The notes under the pieces were generated by a model that was not told the DNA's origin, ran no database searches, and saw only the letters and a list, made by a program, of their open reading frames with translations. Positions 1-11,410 of a DNA stretch of 64,000 nucleotides are shown piece by piece. Both the position numbers and the translations under genes were made by a program. How positions within the stretch are numbered: the stretch's first letter is position 1; every line of letters begins with the position of its first letter. This stretch comes from Cricetomys ansorgei (lineage: Eukaryota > Chordata > Mammalia > Rodentia > Nesomyidae), in NCBI GenBank assembly GCA_026225945.1, contig JAMJFZ010000811.1:1612001-1676000 (forward strand). Direction: 5' to 3'.

Positions 1-589
1 CAAAAACTATGGAATGATACTTTGCTGTCATTATCCCATCTCATTCTCAGCTTTAATATTTGGTGGTTGGTAATACTACTCATGACATAGATAATTCTAG
101 GAAATGACATTTAAATACCAGCATATATTGATCAATACAAAAAACTGGGAAAAATGTATTATTGAAAAGTCACATAATAAGTAATTTCAGTAAGCTTTTT
201 CAAAACTGTTATACCATGAAATTTCAAACCTGGGGTTTGAAAATAATTACAAAACTTCAATCTCTACATTATACCTACGACAATGTAGAGCGGGATTAGC
301 AAATAAAAATGAGATAATGGTTGCCAGATGCTTTGAGAAGGAGAAAACATTGCTCAGACATCGTAGATGTGTGAGGTTTGCTCAATGTGTATGCTGATAC
401 AGCCTTCATCAGTCTTCTAACACACAGGGGCACACAGAAAAGCCCTGCACTGTTCATTTTTAGGAAAAGTTGAAGTCCCCTCTTAGCTTCTATCAAAGAT
501 GTCCAAGAATAGCTATCACTGCTTGTAAGGCCAATGTAGTCTGAATGGGAACCATAAACTCAAAGGGGATCATCAGTCCAAAGGAATTT
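1..589. other. Gene-free stretch, nothing recognised
   Basis: AT-rich unique-looking sequence. The open frame on the minus strand at 296-496 has no family resemblance and looks like chance. Confidence 0.5.
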
Positions 590-1015
590 TACGCAAGCCT
601 ATTTAAGCAAAGGCTACTCTCAGTAGAGCCCTCAGCCAGATGTTTACCCAAGTCACAACATAAAGTTACTGTGCAGTTCTTACCTCATTAGGCATTCTGT
701 ATGGACCAAGGTGAGTCCTTGAACAAGCCCTGTTCTCTCATGACATAGCTTTTTCATTCGGACTCATTATAGATAGCTTCCAGCTGCTTCTGACTCCACT
801 TGGCAGGGAAGGAGAATGACTTCACCATTAGGTTAGAAAGAGAAAGTATTGGGAGTTGAAATTTGAGATCAGAAGGCTACATATAAATACTTAAAGCCAA
901 CATCTCAATAACAGCAGAATCCAGAAGCATAGAGGTCAGGTAGACTTCAACTCTCTGCAGCCTGATTCCCAGAAGGATTGCTTAAAGTCTCAGAAGAATT
1001 ATTTAAATAAAGTAT
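590..1015 (+). promoter_or_regulatory. Duplicated non-coding block, copy A; possible promoter and first exon
   Basis: This block is collinear with 22080-22560: shared words include AGAGCCCT (625 and 22123), TTACCTCATTA (680 and 22194) and TCAGAAGGC (about 869 and 22400), at a near-constant offset of about 21.5 kb. Copy A has a TATA-like TATTTAAG at 600-607 and a consensus splice donor AAG/GTGAGT at 708-716, a promoter-plus-short-exon layout. It lies 8 kb upstream of the OR52J-type coding exon on the same strand. Alternatives are an unnamed old repeat or chance splice motifs. Confidence 0.4.
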
Positions 1016-1129
1016 TCACACATGTATGCATTCAACGTAGCCCCTGGTCTCTCCCTGTCCTCTTTTTTATTTACTTTCACCCTAGACAGTCCTGCGTCTA
1101 CTTTCATATCATATATACATATATAACTT

Positions 1130-1650
1130 TGTGTATATAAGATCTAGGAACCACCAAAGAGAGAAACCTTTTTTTTGATATTCGTCTTTCTAAGATATGG
1201 CTATCTCCAGATTATTCTATTTTCCTGCAAATGAACATGATCTAATTCTTCATGGTGGCTGGACAATAATCCTTAAGCATATATAACACATTTTCCTTAT
1301 CTAGTCTACTATTGAACACTAGGATTGGACCATAACCTGGCTGTTATGAACATTGCTATAATAAGCATTGGTGAACGGGTTGATTTAAAGTTTCTTGGGT
1401 GACTTCCCAGGTGTTATATCCGAGTCATATGAGAAATTATTTATAGTTTTCTTTTATTAAAATACTTATTGACTTCCATAGCAGTTGACTAGTTTATATT
1501 CCCACCAGCAGTGTACAGGCTTCCCCTTTGTCCACATCCGGGTCAACATTTGTTCTTTTTTTCTTAATGTCTTCTATTATGATTGACATTAGATGGAATC
1601 ACAATGTAGCTTTGATTTGCATTTTTCTGATGCTTAGATCAAAATTACAG
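1130..1650 (-). mobile_element. Old L1 fragment, antisense
   Basis: On the plus strand the text around 1485-1625 (CCCACCAGCAGTGTA, then a TTTGATTTGCATTT run) reads as the familiar antisense 3' region of mammalian L1. It is heavily mutated with no coding capacity. Confidence 0.65.
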
Positions 1651-2084
1651 TATTTCATATGTTGCTTTCATAATTCATCATAACCAATTACATACAAAAT
1701 TATTGAGTCATGTCATATGAAAGAACAAATTGATGAAAATTGTATTACATATAAGCATTAATGTAGAACATTTGTTATTTTAGTGAAGTGACCCTGTCTA
1801 TTCTGTCAGCTGATACTTTTACCCCATCCTACAGAATCTTTTGGATTTTTAAGTATATTTTGAAGTATCATTGTGGCTATATCAACAATCTGATGAACGG
1901 AAATTTGGAATTTTATAATTTATGATACTTGCATTCTTCTTATATGTTATAAAGGAATCATCTATATTAATATTACATATAATCTCAGTATTCATGTCAT
2001 CTATACTTCAGTTGTTTCTAGCCCCTAAAATGTATTTATAACTTCAAATATATATTAATGACTTGTTCTTTTTATTTATTTTAT

Positions 2085-2275
2085 TTTATGTGTGTGTGTG
2101 TTTATGATGTTGGGATGTGTACTTGAACATCAAGGTTGCATGTGGTGATTAAAAGACAATTCTTGGATATCCGGTCTCTTTTTCTATTATGGAGGTCATT
2201 GGGGAACTCAGGCATCAGGCTTGGCAAATGCCTTTACCTGATGAACCATGTCTCTGTCTCTTGATGACCTATTCA
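2085..2275 (-). mobile_element. B4/RSINE1-like SINE fragment, antisense
   Basis: TG-rich start, then words like GGAGGTCATTGGGG, CAGGCTTGGCAAATGCC and TGATGAACCATGTCTC, corresponding to the tRNA-like end of rodent B4/RSINE elements read in reverse. The subfamily is uncertain. Confidence 0.55.
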
Positions 2276-2789
2276 AAACAGTTAGAATCATATACAAAGC
2301 TTGATAGCCTGATACGATTATTCCCAGAAGATTAACAAAGTAAGACTCTGAGTTTGATTTTTGATTTTGTAACTGAAATGCAGTGCCTTTTGGACATTTT
2401 ATTTGGTTGGTTTCTCTTTTCTGTTCCCCTCCACACACATCCCACTGCCCAAAAATTTTCCAGAAGTGTTCTTAAAGAGTCAGAAGATCTTCATGTGCCT
2501 AATAGAGAAAACAAGTTCATTAGATAAACTACATACAGAGTGAGTTATAGTGCTTCTGGCTATAAATTTGCTTGTGGCTGAAATTCCAGTACTTGGAAGC
2601 TCAAGGTAGAAAAATAATTTTGAAAAGAAGGAAGGAAAATTAATAACTGAACAAAGTTCCTCCTGGGATTGCAAAAGGAAGTTTATCTATGTGTATGTGG
2701 GGGCTGTCTTGGATGTGCTGAAGTAACATCTATTGTAGGAGAGGAAGGTACAGATAGTAAGGTCTTCTTGATAAACTGCTCTCTTGATT

Positions 2790-2935
2790 AGAATGAGATG
2801 TCTACCTTTATCTTTTCTGATTAGCTTTGGTTTGAAGTTTATCTTGTCACACATTAATGTAGTAATGCCTGCCTGCTCCTTGGTCCTATTGAAATGGATT
2901 ACTTTTGTTCACCCTTTTACTCTATGGTGGTGCTC
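2790..2935 (-). mobile_element. L1 ORF2 fragment, antisense
   Basis: The stretch with CTGATTAGCTTTGGTTTGAAG followed by a CCTGCCTGCTCC segment resembles the antisense of L1 ORF2. It is short and decayed. Confidence 0.5.
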
Positions 2936-2939
2936 TTAA

Positions 2940-3066
2940 AGCTATGGTAGGGTAAGGATTTGGGTGAATAGGGAGCTGAGGAGGATCTGTCTGGGAGCAG
3001 TTGGAGGAGGGAAAACTGTAATCAGACTATATTGCATGAAAGAAATATATTTCCAATAAAAAAATA
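2940..3066 (+). mobile_element. Lx-type L1 3' end
   Basis: A purine-rich GGAGGAGGGAAAACTG stretch, then ATCAGACTATATTGCATGAA and an AATAAAAAAATAA tail, matches the terminal 3'UTR of old rodent L1 (Lx) elements. It abuts the 5' end of the next L1 at about 3066. Confidence 0.65.
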
Positions 3067-3740
3067 AGCTGAACAACAGCAGGCATCCCCTGTGAACACA
3101 CCACATGAGCAGGGAACCTAACTGAAGACCTTCACCACTCCCAACTCTCCTCCAAATCGAACCCCCTACTCTCATCTCTGGCTCTGCAACAGAACACCTG
3201 CTGCAGCCTTCCTTCTTCACCCTCCCACAGACATTTCCCTCCTAATTTCCCTCCCCCACTCACTGATTTAACCCACCTCAACTTCAGGAGATACTCCCTG
3301 CTAATCCACAAGCTACACCTCCAAGGGAACCAGGGAGAACTTCACCTTTCCTTCTATTGCCCCAGACCCAGTCCTTTAGTCTCACCTCCAGCTCTGCAAC
3401 AGAATACCTGTTTCAATTTTCCCTACCTCTTTCCTTTCACCTCCTGTGGCTCCTCCTGCTTGTTGCTGTACCCCAGCCCACAACTCCAGCAAGTACCCCT
3501 TGCTAACCCAAAGGGCACTCATGCCAGGGAAGCAGACAGGCTGCCTGCATATCTTCCTGCCTCCTTGTGCTCACCCAGAGCCAATGTCCATCTCATCTCC
3601 TGTACAACAGCAGACCTTCTGGTATGACCTCTCTTCTCTGTCTATCCCAATTCCAATGAGATTAAATAAACAGATCATGGTTTAATAGTTTGCATTCATG
3701 CTGCCTGTGAAACCTTTCAGACACCTAGCCTATCTTATTT
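3067..3740 (+). mobile_element. L1 5'UTR with tandem monomers of about 200-210 bp
   Basis: A C-rich, A-poor block repeats itself. GCTCTGCAACAGAA occurs at 3181 and 3391, and a third, weaker version (CTGTACAACAGCAGACC) at about 3600. CAACTTCAGGAG at 3282 corresponds to CAACTCCAGCAAG at 3481. Periods are about 200-210 bases. Rodent L1 promoters are built of such monomers, and this block sits directly upstream of L1 ORF1 remains. Promoter activity is unlikely after this much divergence. Confidence 0.65.
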
Positions 3741-6390
3741 CCTAAGTGTCAGGTCCCAATACCCAGAAACACATCTTACTTGGAGTCCCCACTAGCCACA
3801 CATGTGAGGTATACATAAAGTTTCCTACCAGACAACACACAGCCATCACACTTTCTGAAAATCTAGAGAGGAAACAGAAACTAAAGAACAAAACACCCAT
3901 ACACAAAGACAAGTCCAGAAGCCAGCACTAGACCTTTATTCACCCCAGTTCCAGATGCTTAGAAGCTCGGCCCAAAACGCAGTAAAAAACAGCCAGGGCA
4001 ATATGTCTCCACCAGAGCCCAGCAACCCTATTACAGCAGAGCCTAAATATTCTAACATAGCTGAGGCAGAAGCAATAGACCTTTAAAGGACCTGCATGAA
4101 GATGATAGAGGTCCTTAAAGAAGAAGTTAACAAATTTCTTAAAGAAATTCAGAAAAACAGAAACAAATGGAGGAAATGAAAAAAAAAGGTTCCTTAAAGA
4201 AATCCAAGAAATCACAAACATTTGGAGCAAATGAAAAATTAATTGTTCATGACCTGAAAATGGAAATAGAATATATAAGGAAAACACAAAATGAAGGAAA
4301 TCTGGAAATAAAAAAATATAGGAAACTTTCTACTGAATGGAAAATATGCCAAGACAGAAATTAAGAAAGAAATTAAAACTTTCTAGATTAGAATAAAAAA
4401 TAATACACAACATATCCAAATTTACAGGACATAATGAAAGCGTTCTAAGAGGCAAGCTCGTAACTAAGTGCCTACATGAAAAAACTGGAGCGATCTCATA
4501 CTAGCAACTTAACAACACACATGAAAGCTCTAGAATAGCAAGAAGAAATCACACCCAAATAGAGCAGATGACAAAAAATCAGGGCTGAAATAAATAAAAT
4601 AGAAACAAAGAGAACAATACCAAGAATCAACAAAACAAAGATTGTTTTAGGAGAAAATCAACAAGATAGACAAACCCTTATCCAAGTTAACTAAAAGGCA
4701 GAAAGAATATCCAAATTAACAAAATCAGAAACAACAGACATTGAGGAAATTCAGAGAATCATAAAGACATTCTTTAAAAATGTATACTCCAATAAACTGG
4801 AATATCTAAAAGAATTAGGTAATTTTCTCAATATGCACAGCATACCAAGTTAAATAAAGCTCAGATAAGCAATTTAAAGAGACCTATAAACCAGTGAAAT
4901 AGAAGCAGCCATCTAAAGTTTCCCAACCAAAGCAAGTCTAGGGCCAGATGGTTTTAAGGCAGAATTCTTCAAAACTTTCAAAGATGAGTTAAAACAAATA
5001 TTCTTCAAATTATTTCACAAAATCAAAAATGAAGGAACATTGCTTAATTCATTTTACGAGGCTATAGTTACTCTGATGTTCAAAACATATAAAGACCCAA
5101 AAAAGAAGGATAATTACAGATTGGTTTCTTTTATGTTCATAAATGCAAAAATACTCCATAAAATGCTTGTAACCGAATCCAAGAACACATAAGAATGATC
5201 ATTCACTATAATCAAATAGGCCTCATTCCAGAGATTCAGAGATGGTTCAATATAACGAAAATCAGTAAATGCAATCCATTATATAAACAAACCAAAGGGA
5301 AGTGGGGGGGAACACAGTATCATCTCATTAGATGCAGAAAAGATATTTGACAAAATCAAACATCCCTTCATTATAAAAGTCTTGGAGAGGTGCAGGGCAC
5401 AAGGAACATACTTCAGCATAATAAAGGCAGTTTACAGCAAGCTCTCATGCAACATCAAATTAAATGGAGCAAAACTCATAGCAACTCCACTAAGCCTAGG
5501 AACAAGACCATACCCATTCAATATAGTACCTGAAGTCTTAGAGCAGTAGGAGGGGATCAAGGGAACACAAATAGGAAATGAAGAAGTCAAAATACCTTTA
5601 TTTACAGATGAAATGATAGTACTTGTAAGTGATCCCCAAAATCTACCAGGGAACTACTACAGCTAATAAACATGTTGAGCAAAATGGCTGGATGCAAGAT
5701 TAACTAAAAAAAAATCAGTCAGAAGCCCTCTTTATATGTGAATGACAAATGGACTGAGAAAGACATCAAGGAAATAAAATTCCCTTCACAATAGTCTCAA
5801 ATAATATAAAGTATCTTGAGATAACTCTAATCAAACTGGTGTAAGACTTGTATGATAAAAATTTCAAGTCTTTGAAGAAGGAAACTGAACAAGATCTCAG
5901 AAGATGCAAAGATCTCCTATGCTCATGAACCAACCAGTAGGATTAACATAGTAAAAATGGCCATCTTACCAAAAGCAATCTACAGATTCAATGAAATCCC
6001 CATCAAAATTCCAACACAATTCTTTACAAACCTTGAAAGGCTAATACTCAACTTCATAAGTAGAAACAGAAAACCCAGGATACCTACAACAATCTTCCAG
6101 AACAATTGGCTAATATGAAATAAAATAAAAATAAACTAAAATAAATGATTTCTAGTGACATTCTGCTCTACTCATAGATTGACACCCAGCCCAAACATCA
6201 CCAGATAGGCCTCTTCCAGAAACTGATTGCAACAGATCCAGAGACTTACAGCCAGCATTAGATGGAGCTTGGGGAGCCCCTTGGAAGAGAAGTAGAAAAG
6301 ATTCTAGGAGCCAGAGTGGTTGAGAACACCAAGAAAACATGGCTCAGAGCTCACAGAGTCAGCTAAGCAGAACTCATAGGGGCTCACAGG
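3741..6390 (+). mobile_element. Decayed L1 body: ORF1, ORF2 and 3'UTR remains
   Basis: About 4090-4370 encodes remnants of the lysine/glutamate-rich ORF1 coiled coil (MKMIEVLKEEVNKFLKEIQ). About 4900-6110 is ORF2 reverse transcriptase and downstream sequence with many stops. The catalytic FADD position reads FTDE at 5601-5612. About 6120-6390 matches the L1 3'UTR start. Together with the 5'UTR this is an ancient, nearly full-order but internally deleted L1 with no possible activity. Confidence 0.85.
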
Positions 6391-6560
6391 TGCCAATACC
6401 ATGCAGTTTTTATTACTATAACTCTGCAGTATAACTTGAAATCAGCGATGGTGATACCTCCGGATGTTCTTCTATTCCATCTTATTACAACCTGAGTCAT
6501 CTCAATGTTTCTATCCCCTTTGGAAACCCATTCTCATTTTCTGGATTGTCTTTGCCATTT
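6391..6560 (-). mobile_element. L1 ORF2 fragment, antisense
   Basis: ATACCATGCAGTTTTTATTA followed by a CTCTGCAGTATAACTTGAAA segment and GGTGATACCTCC is the well-known antisense of the L1 ORF2 end. It lies tail to tail with the preceding plus-strand L1. Confidence 0.65.
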
Positions 6561-6919
6561 ACAGAAGCCTTATGTTTGCTTTTTTCTGGGTGTTTTTCTT
6601 TTACATTCTATATCTTGGGATTTATCTAGGTAATTATCATTATAGGCTTGATATTTCACATTGTTTATAATCTTGCAATGATATTTGGGCATGGGGATTT
6701 CTTTCATTAATTCTAAGTCTAATATAGACAGAGTATGTTGGAGCAGAAGGGAGGATATACAGGCAGGTTGGTCTAGGGACTGGGTGTGGCTTGGATAGAA
6801 TTGGACAGAGAGGACTGGGTTAGTGTGAAGGGTGTGCTTCCCAGTCCAGACCTGGAGCATGGGTGTGGATGTGGTGTGGTGGAAAGATGTATGTGTCATG
6901 CTGTTCTGGATGGTCTTCT

Positions 6920-7312
6920 GTCGGTTTGACACAAGCTGGAGTTTTCTGAAAGGAATGAACCTCAATTAAGAAAATGTCTCCATAAGATCCAGCTGTAAGG
7001 CATTTTTCTTAATTAGTGATTGGTAGGGGAGGGACCAGCCTCTTGTGGGTGTTTGTACTCCTGGGCTAGTGGTCCTGGGTTCTATAAGAAAGCATGTTGT
7101 GCAAGCCGTATGAAGCAAGCCAGTAAGCAGCACTATTCTGTGGCCTTCAATCAGCCCCTGCCTCCAGGTTCCTACCCTGCTTGAGTTCCTGTCCTGACTT
7201 TCTTTGATAATAGACAGCAATGTGGAAGTATAAGGCAAATAAATCCTTTCCTCTCCAATTTGATTCTTGCTCATGGTGTTTCATTGCATCAATAGAAACA
7301 CTAACTAAGACA
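6920..7312 (+). repeat. Rodent interspersed repeat, copy 1 (family not named)
   Basis: It runs from GTTTGACACAAGCTGG to CACTAACTAAGACA and contains TGGTCCTGGGTTCTATAAG and AAATAAATCC. A second copy lies in reverse orientation at 22561-22979. This is a common rodent repeat text, possibly an L1 or LTR-related 3' end; I cannot fix the family by eye. Confidence 0.6.
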
Positions 7313-7843
7313 TGTGGAAAGGGCCTGTGTGTTTTGGTGTTGATAAGAAGAGTCCTGATTGAAGCCTGGAAATGGGTCACAGTGTTTTCAAGAGTGTCTA
7401 GGCTAGTCAAGGGCACTGGATGTGGGAGATAGTCTAGATTTGGCAGGCTGTGGAGGGTGTGTAGATGTGGACAGCTAGGGAGACATGGTGAACTAGACAC
7501 TGGAGAAGACTGTGTGAAATCTGGATGAGCAGAGGTTCAATGCAACATAGACAGGACCTGTGGGCAGAGCAGGCAGCCAATATGATCTTTAAAATAAACT
7601 GGTTGAAGTTGTGCTTACTCAGGAAAAATGTTAAATATGTGAGTTTATGATATATTAACTAACAAAAGCCAATACAGGTATAGTATTTTTATATTATAGT
7701 CATGCCATGGAATTTCTACAGTAGTCATCTTGGATCAGTGAGATGTCCCAGTCTTAGAATTATACATTATATTCTTCTGGAGTAAAATAGTAATATTTTA
7801 TAGTACTATCTGGTAAATCCTGAACTTCATAGCCATGTCTTAT

Positions 7844-7891
<48 letters not shown>

Positions 7892-8674
7892 CAACATGAG
7901 TTTTAAACTTTTTACTTACAACTTTAGCTTCATTTCTGGTAGTATCTCATTTTAACCTTAGTATTTTATGATAGGGAATCCTACTTATGATGCAGATAAG
8001 AAAATGACCTTCAAATATTTTCCAGAGCAGGATCGAGGATTGCATAAGCAGTCTCTGGGGATTCAGTCCCAGAGCTGAGTCTAAATCTGAGGTTAAAATG
8101 GCATATATTTTTAGAAAAATCCTTCCAGTACTTAACACACATTATAAATTAATGTGTCTTTTGTGTACTTCTCAGATAGGAGTGCAAGTATTATGCTGTT
8201 TGAGGTTTTGCAGAAGGCCACAGTCAATCTGCTACTAATTTCTGGTGAGTAGATGAGAAGTATTTGGAAAAACATATATGAACTACAGGCTAAGAGCCAT
8301 TTTCATACTTGTGTCTCTATGATGGTCCGTACTGAGAAGTCAGAATACTTTTGAGGTTTAACAACATCCTCTGTAAAGTACTCCCTTTTACCTATACTGA
8401 GCACTGAAATAGTGAGAATTCCTGGAATCAAATTATATTCTGTGTTTTTTCAAGGAAGAAGAGAGGACTAGTTATCATAAATCTGCATCAAGTTTATCAC
8501 AGTACCTATGCCCAGAGGTAAATGAATTACTGCAGTATGAACATGGTTCGAACTATTCATATGGTTAAAAATATGAGCGAGCATACAATCTGTGGCAGCA
8601 GGCTGTATTTCATAGTAAAAGTGAGTTTAAATCTATGTTGATGTTAATAATTAATGCATTAGCTCCTTCATCCT

Positions 8675-8676
<2 letters not shown>
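7313..8676. other. Gene-free stretch upstream of the OR52J-type exon
   Basis: Apart from the (AC)22 tract I recognise nothing here. It is intron or promoter-proximal sequence if the gene has an upstream exon. Confidence 0.45.
7846..7889 (+). repeat. (AC)22 microsatellite
   Basis: A pure AC run, 44 bases, with no interruptions. Confidence 0.97.

Positions 8677-8724
<48 letters not shown>
8677..8724 (+). repeat. (TG)24 microsatellite beside a splice acceptor
   Basis: Twenty-four uninterrupted TG units, followed by a short pyrimidine-rich stretch and the predicted acceptor of the OR52J-type coding exon. UG-rich tracts directly upstream of an acceptor are known to bind TDP-43 and to modulate exon use, as at CFTR exon 9. 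Any effect here is inference. Confidence 0.97.
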
Positions 8725-8725
<1 letters not shown>

Positions 8726-8726
<1 letters not shown>

Positions 8727-8755
8727 TGCATGTTTCTCTCGTGTTTTCCCAACAG
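8726..8755 (+). promoter_or_regulatory. Predicted 3' splice site of the OR52J-type coding exon
   Basis: A pyrimidine-rich tract ends in CCCAACAG, with AG at 8754-8755. That leaves 34 bases of 5'UTR before the ATG at 8790. Class I receptors typically splice one or more non-coding exons onto the coding exon just upstream of the start codon, and this site fits that layout. Confidence 0.7.
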
Positions 8756-8789
8756 GAGGAAGAGCCTCACCTCTTCTAGCCAGTGCAGG

Positions 8790-9728
8790 ATGACAACCCA
8801 CAACAACAAGAGCATTTCTCACCCAGCCACCTTTTTCCTTATCGGGATCCCAGGTCTGGAAGGAGTTCACGCCTGGATCTCTCTGCCTTTTTGCTGTCTC
8901 TATCTTGTGGCCCTAATGGGGAATACTATGATTCTGGTACTTATCAAGACAGAGCGTTCCCTCCATGAGCCTATGTTCTACTTTCTGGCCATCCTTTCTT
9001 CGGTTGACTTGATCCTTTCTACAGCATCTGTGCCCCGTATGCTTGGCATATTCTGGTTTGATGCTCATGAAATAAACTTTGGTGGCTGTGTGACTCAGAT
9101 GTTTTTGATTCATGTTTTCACTGGCATGGAGGCTGAGGTTCTAGTGGCCATGGCCTTTGACCGGTATGTAGCCATCTGTGCTCCACTCCACTACACAACC
9201 ATCTTGACATCTCGGGTGCTGGTGGGCATCAGCATATGTGTTGTAGTCCGTCCAGCCTTGGTCATATGCCCAATGATCTATCTCATCTACCGCCTACCCT
9301 TTTGTCACGCTCATATAATACCACATTCATACTGTGAGCACATGGGCATTGCAAAATTGTCCTGTGGGAACATCCATATCAATGCTGTATATGGCCTTTT
9401 TGTGGTCTCGCTTTTTCTTCTGAACCTGGTCCTTATCGGCATCTCATATGGGTACATTCTCCGTGCTGTGTTCCGCCTCCCGTCTCAGGATGCACGGTTA
9501 AAAGCTCTCAGCACATGCAGTTCCCATGTCGCTGTTCTCTGTGTTTTCTATATCCCATCAGTTTTCTCTTTCCTCACTCATCGATTTGGACACAACATAC
9601 CACACTACATTCACATTCTGGTTGCAAACCTCTATTTGGTCATTCCTCCCTCACTTAATCCCATCATTTATGGTGTAAGGACAAAACAGATAAGAGAGCG
9701 AGTTCTCCATGTATTTACTAAAAGGTAA
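8790..9728 (+). CDS. Or52j3: Class I olfactory receptor, OR52J-type (intact)
   Basis: An odorant-binding G-protein-coupled receptor of the olfactory cilium membrane, expected to signal through Golf and adenylyl cyclase III. The 312-residue product has the usual OR length. Visible marks are an N-glycosylation site at N6 (NKS), GIPGLE at about 19-24, GN at 44-45 in TM1, LHEPM at 58-62, Cys100 before TM3, [10 protein letters not shown] at 121-130, YCEHMG at 181-186, KALSTC at 238-243 and NPIIY at 290-294. The open frame extends 36 codons upstream, but only through a translated TG repeat and a splice acceptor, so I start at the Met of MTTHNNKS. From memory, the sequence is very close to human OR52J3 ([26 protein letters not shown]). 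It is intact, with no frameshift. AATAAA at 10922 is a distant candidate poly(A) signal. The family call is firm; the ortholog symbol is probable. Confidence 0.95.
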   Translation: MTTHNNKSISHPATFFLIGIPGLEGVHAWISLPFCCLYLVALMGNTMILVLIKTERSLHEPMFYFLAILSSVDLILSTASVPRMLGIFWFDAHEINFGGCVTQMFLIHVFTGMEAEVLVAMAFDRYVAICAPLHYTTILTSRVLVGISICVVVRPALVICPMIYLIYRLPFCHAHIIPHSYCEHMGIAKLSCGNIHINAVYGLFVVSLFLLNLVLIGISYGYILRAVFRLPSQDARLKALSTCSSHVAVLCVFYIPSVFSFLTHRFGHNIPHYIHILVANLYLVIPPSLNPIIYGVRTKQIRERVLHVFTKR

Positions 9729-11099
9729 GAGTCCTCTCATATTCTTTGATCCACCCAGGAAGCCTCATGTTCTTGTCTTAGTGGATAATTCCTATCCTTT
9801 TCTGTGGGCTACCAATTCGCAAGACTAGTTGGTTTGTCTTAGCCTGTGGATTAATAACACAGTTCTGTAAAAACTTCATTATATCTCAAAAGTTGAAGAA
9901 CTGTTAGATTAGACTGGATGGGCTCTTCTTGTAGCGTGTCATGTGAAAATAGCTTGTATGACCTCATGAGGGACTCTGACTTTCTTTCCTGTTTTCTTCT
10001 TCCATTCATGCATGCCCACAGACATTTGTTTGATTTGTATTCGTATCATGTCTGTGTATATCTCGAAACATTCTAACTTTGGAAGATAAACTAAGAGCCA
10101 AGTTAACTCAAACTATTTGACTCTATACATTGTGTTCCCGTATGCTTTTGTAAGGACACAATCCTGGGTTCAAAATAATCATTGCCAAGTGGGCAGCTTA
10201 AACTTGAATCGCCTGCCAAATATATGACTCAGTGGAGTGAGGGCCAAAGCAAACAAGTATTGTCAAGAGCATTCCCCACAAAGCCACCACCAATGTATCA
10301 TTGATTATCGTGCATTCACTCCATAGCCTAAGCATACATGGTTACGTGGAGTATTTACACCTATGTGACACACACTTGTAATTACCTATAACTGTAGCTA
10401 GTTTTTATTTTTAGTTCTACTTTTTGACCTTAAAATACTCTTTTTCTAACATCTCGGGTGTCTTTTCCTAGATCTGTGACATATCTGCTGTTTCCTTTAA
10501 GAAGGAAAATGATAAGCCACAGTGTGAGCTGAGAATAAGCACCTTTCACAAGAGGCAAAAAAGGGTTTTCAGGTGATTTGCAAAAAAAGCAGAAATCAAA
10601 ACCGAGGAATGAAATTTGTGTGATCAAACGAATCAATTTATACTTTAACACATTATAGTTTTGAAACTAAAAAAAAAGTGAAACATAAGCGATAGCTGCT
10701 GCTGTGTCTAAAATGAACAGCCTTACACTTCCCTCATTCCAAGAGATGCTTACAAAGACACTCGCAACGTTAGTGTTGAAAGTGCCTGTCATAACGTCTT
10801 GACACAGTGGCTCTCCTGATTCTTTAGAGGCAAATCCTTGAGTGTTATTTACTGAGTAAAAATCGTTATCTTATACCAAGCATGGAATTTTTGTTACATC
10901 CTTCGTTTATTAATTATAAAGAATAAATCTTTTAAAATAATAATTTTTATTAATTCTTTGAGACTTTTAAGCAAATTATTTTGATCATAGTTATACTTGA
11001 CCTCTTCCCAGATCTATCCCAACCTGCCCTTCCACCCAAATTTGCATCTTATTCTTTTGTTTTCTGTTTTTAAAGTTGATCAAAGTCTTTGCTAGAGGA
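9729..11099. other. 3' flank of the OR52J-type gene
   Basis: No gene recognised. It contains AATAAA at 10922, and from about 10930 a pyrimidine-rich text of the type flanking rodent L1s. The minus-strand frame at 10430-10651 has no recognisable product. Confidence 0.45.
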
Positions 11100-11410
11100 C
11101 TAAGATCAGTGAGGGAGATAAAAGGATACACATATGGAAGGAATGTGTCAAGATATAATGATTTGCAGCTGGTATGATTCTATGCATAAAAGACCCAAAG
11201 AGTATACCAGATGTCTGCTACAGCTGATAAACACACTCAGCAAAGCAGTAGAATTCAAAATTAATGCACAAAGTCAGTAGCCATCTATATATATCAACAA
11301 CAGATATTTGAAGAAAGAAATCAGGAAAGTTATACTATCCAAAACAGTATAAAAACAAAACTTGGAATGAATTTAATCGAGGAACTGAAAGGCTCGTATA
11401 ATAGGTTAAA
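11100..11410 (+). mobile_element. L1 ORF2 fragment
   Basis: Sequence around 11155-11300 (AAAAGACCCAAAGAGTATAC, then CAGCTGATAAACAC) corresponds to ORF2 just after the reverse-transcriptase active site. It is frame-broken and 5' truncated. Confidence 0.7.

Noticed and set aside
3940..4287. 115-codon minus-strand frame and other frames across 3.4-7.5 kb
   Set aside because: They are antisense or chance frames through L1 and other repeats.
8682..8789. 36-codon N-terminal extension of the OR52J-type frame (a Cys/Val repeat)
   Set aside because: It is translation of the TG repeat, and the splice acceptor at 8755 separates most of it from the coding exon.
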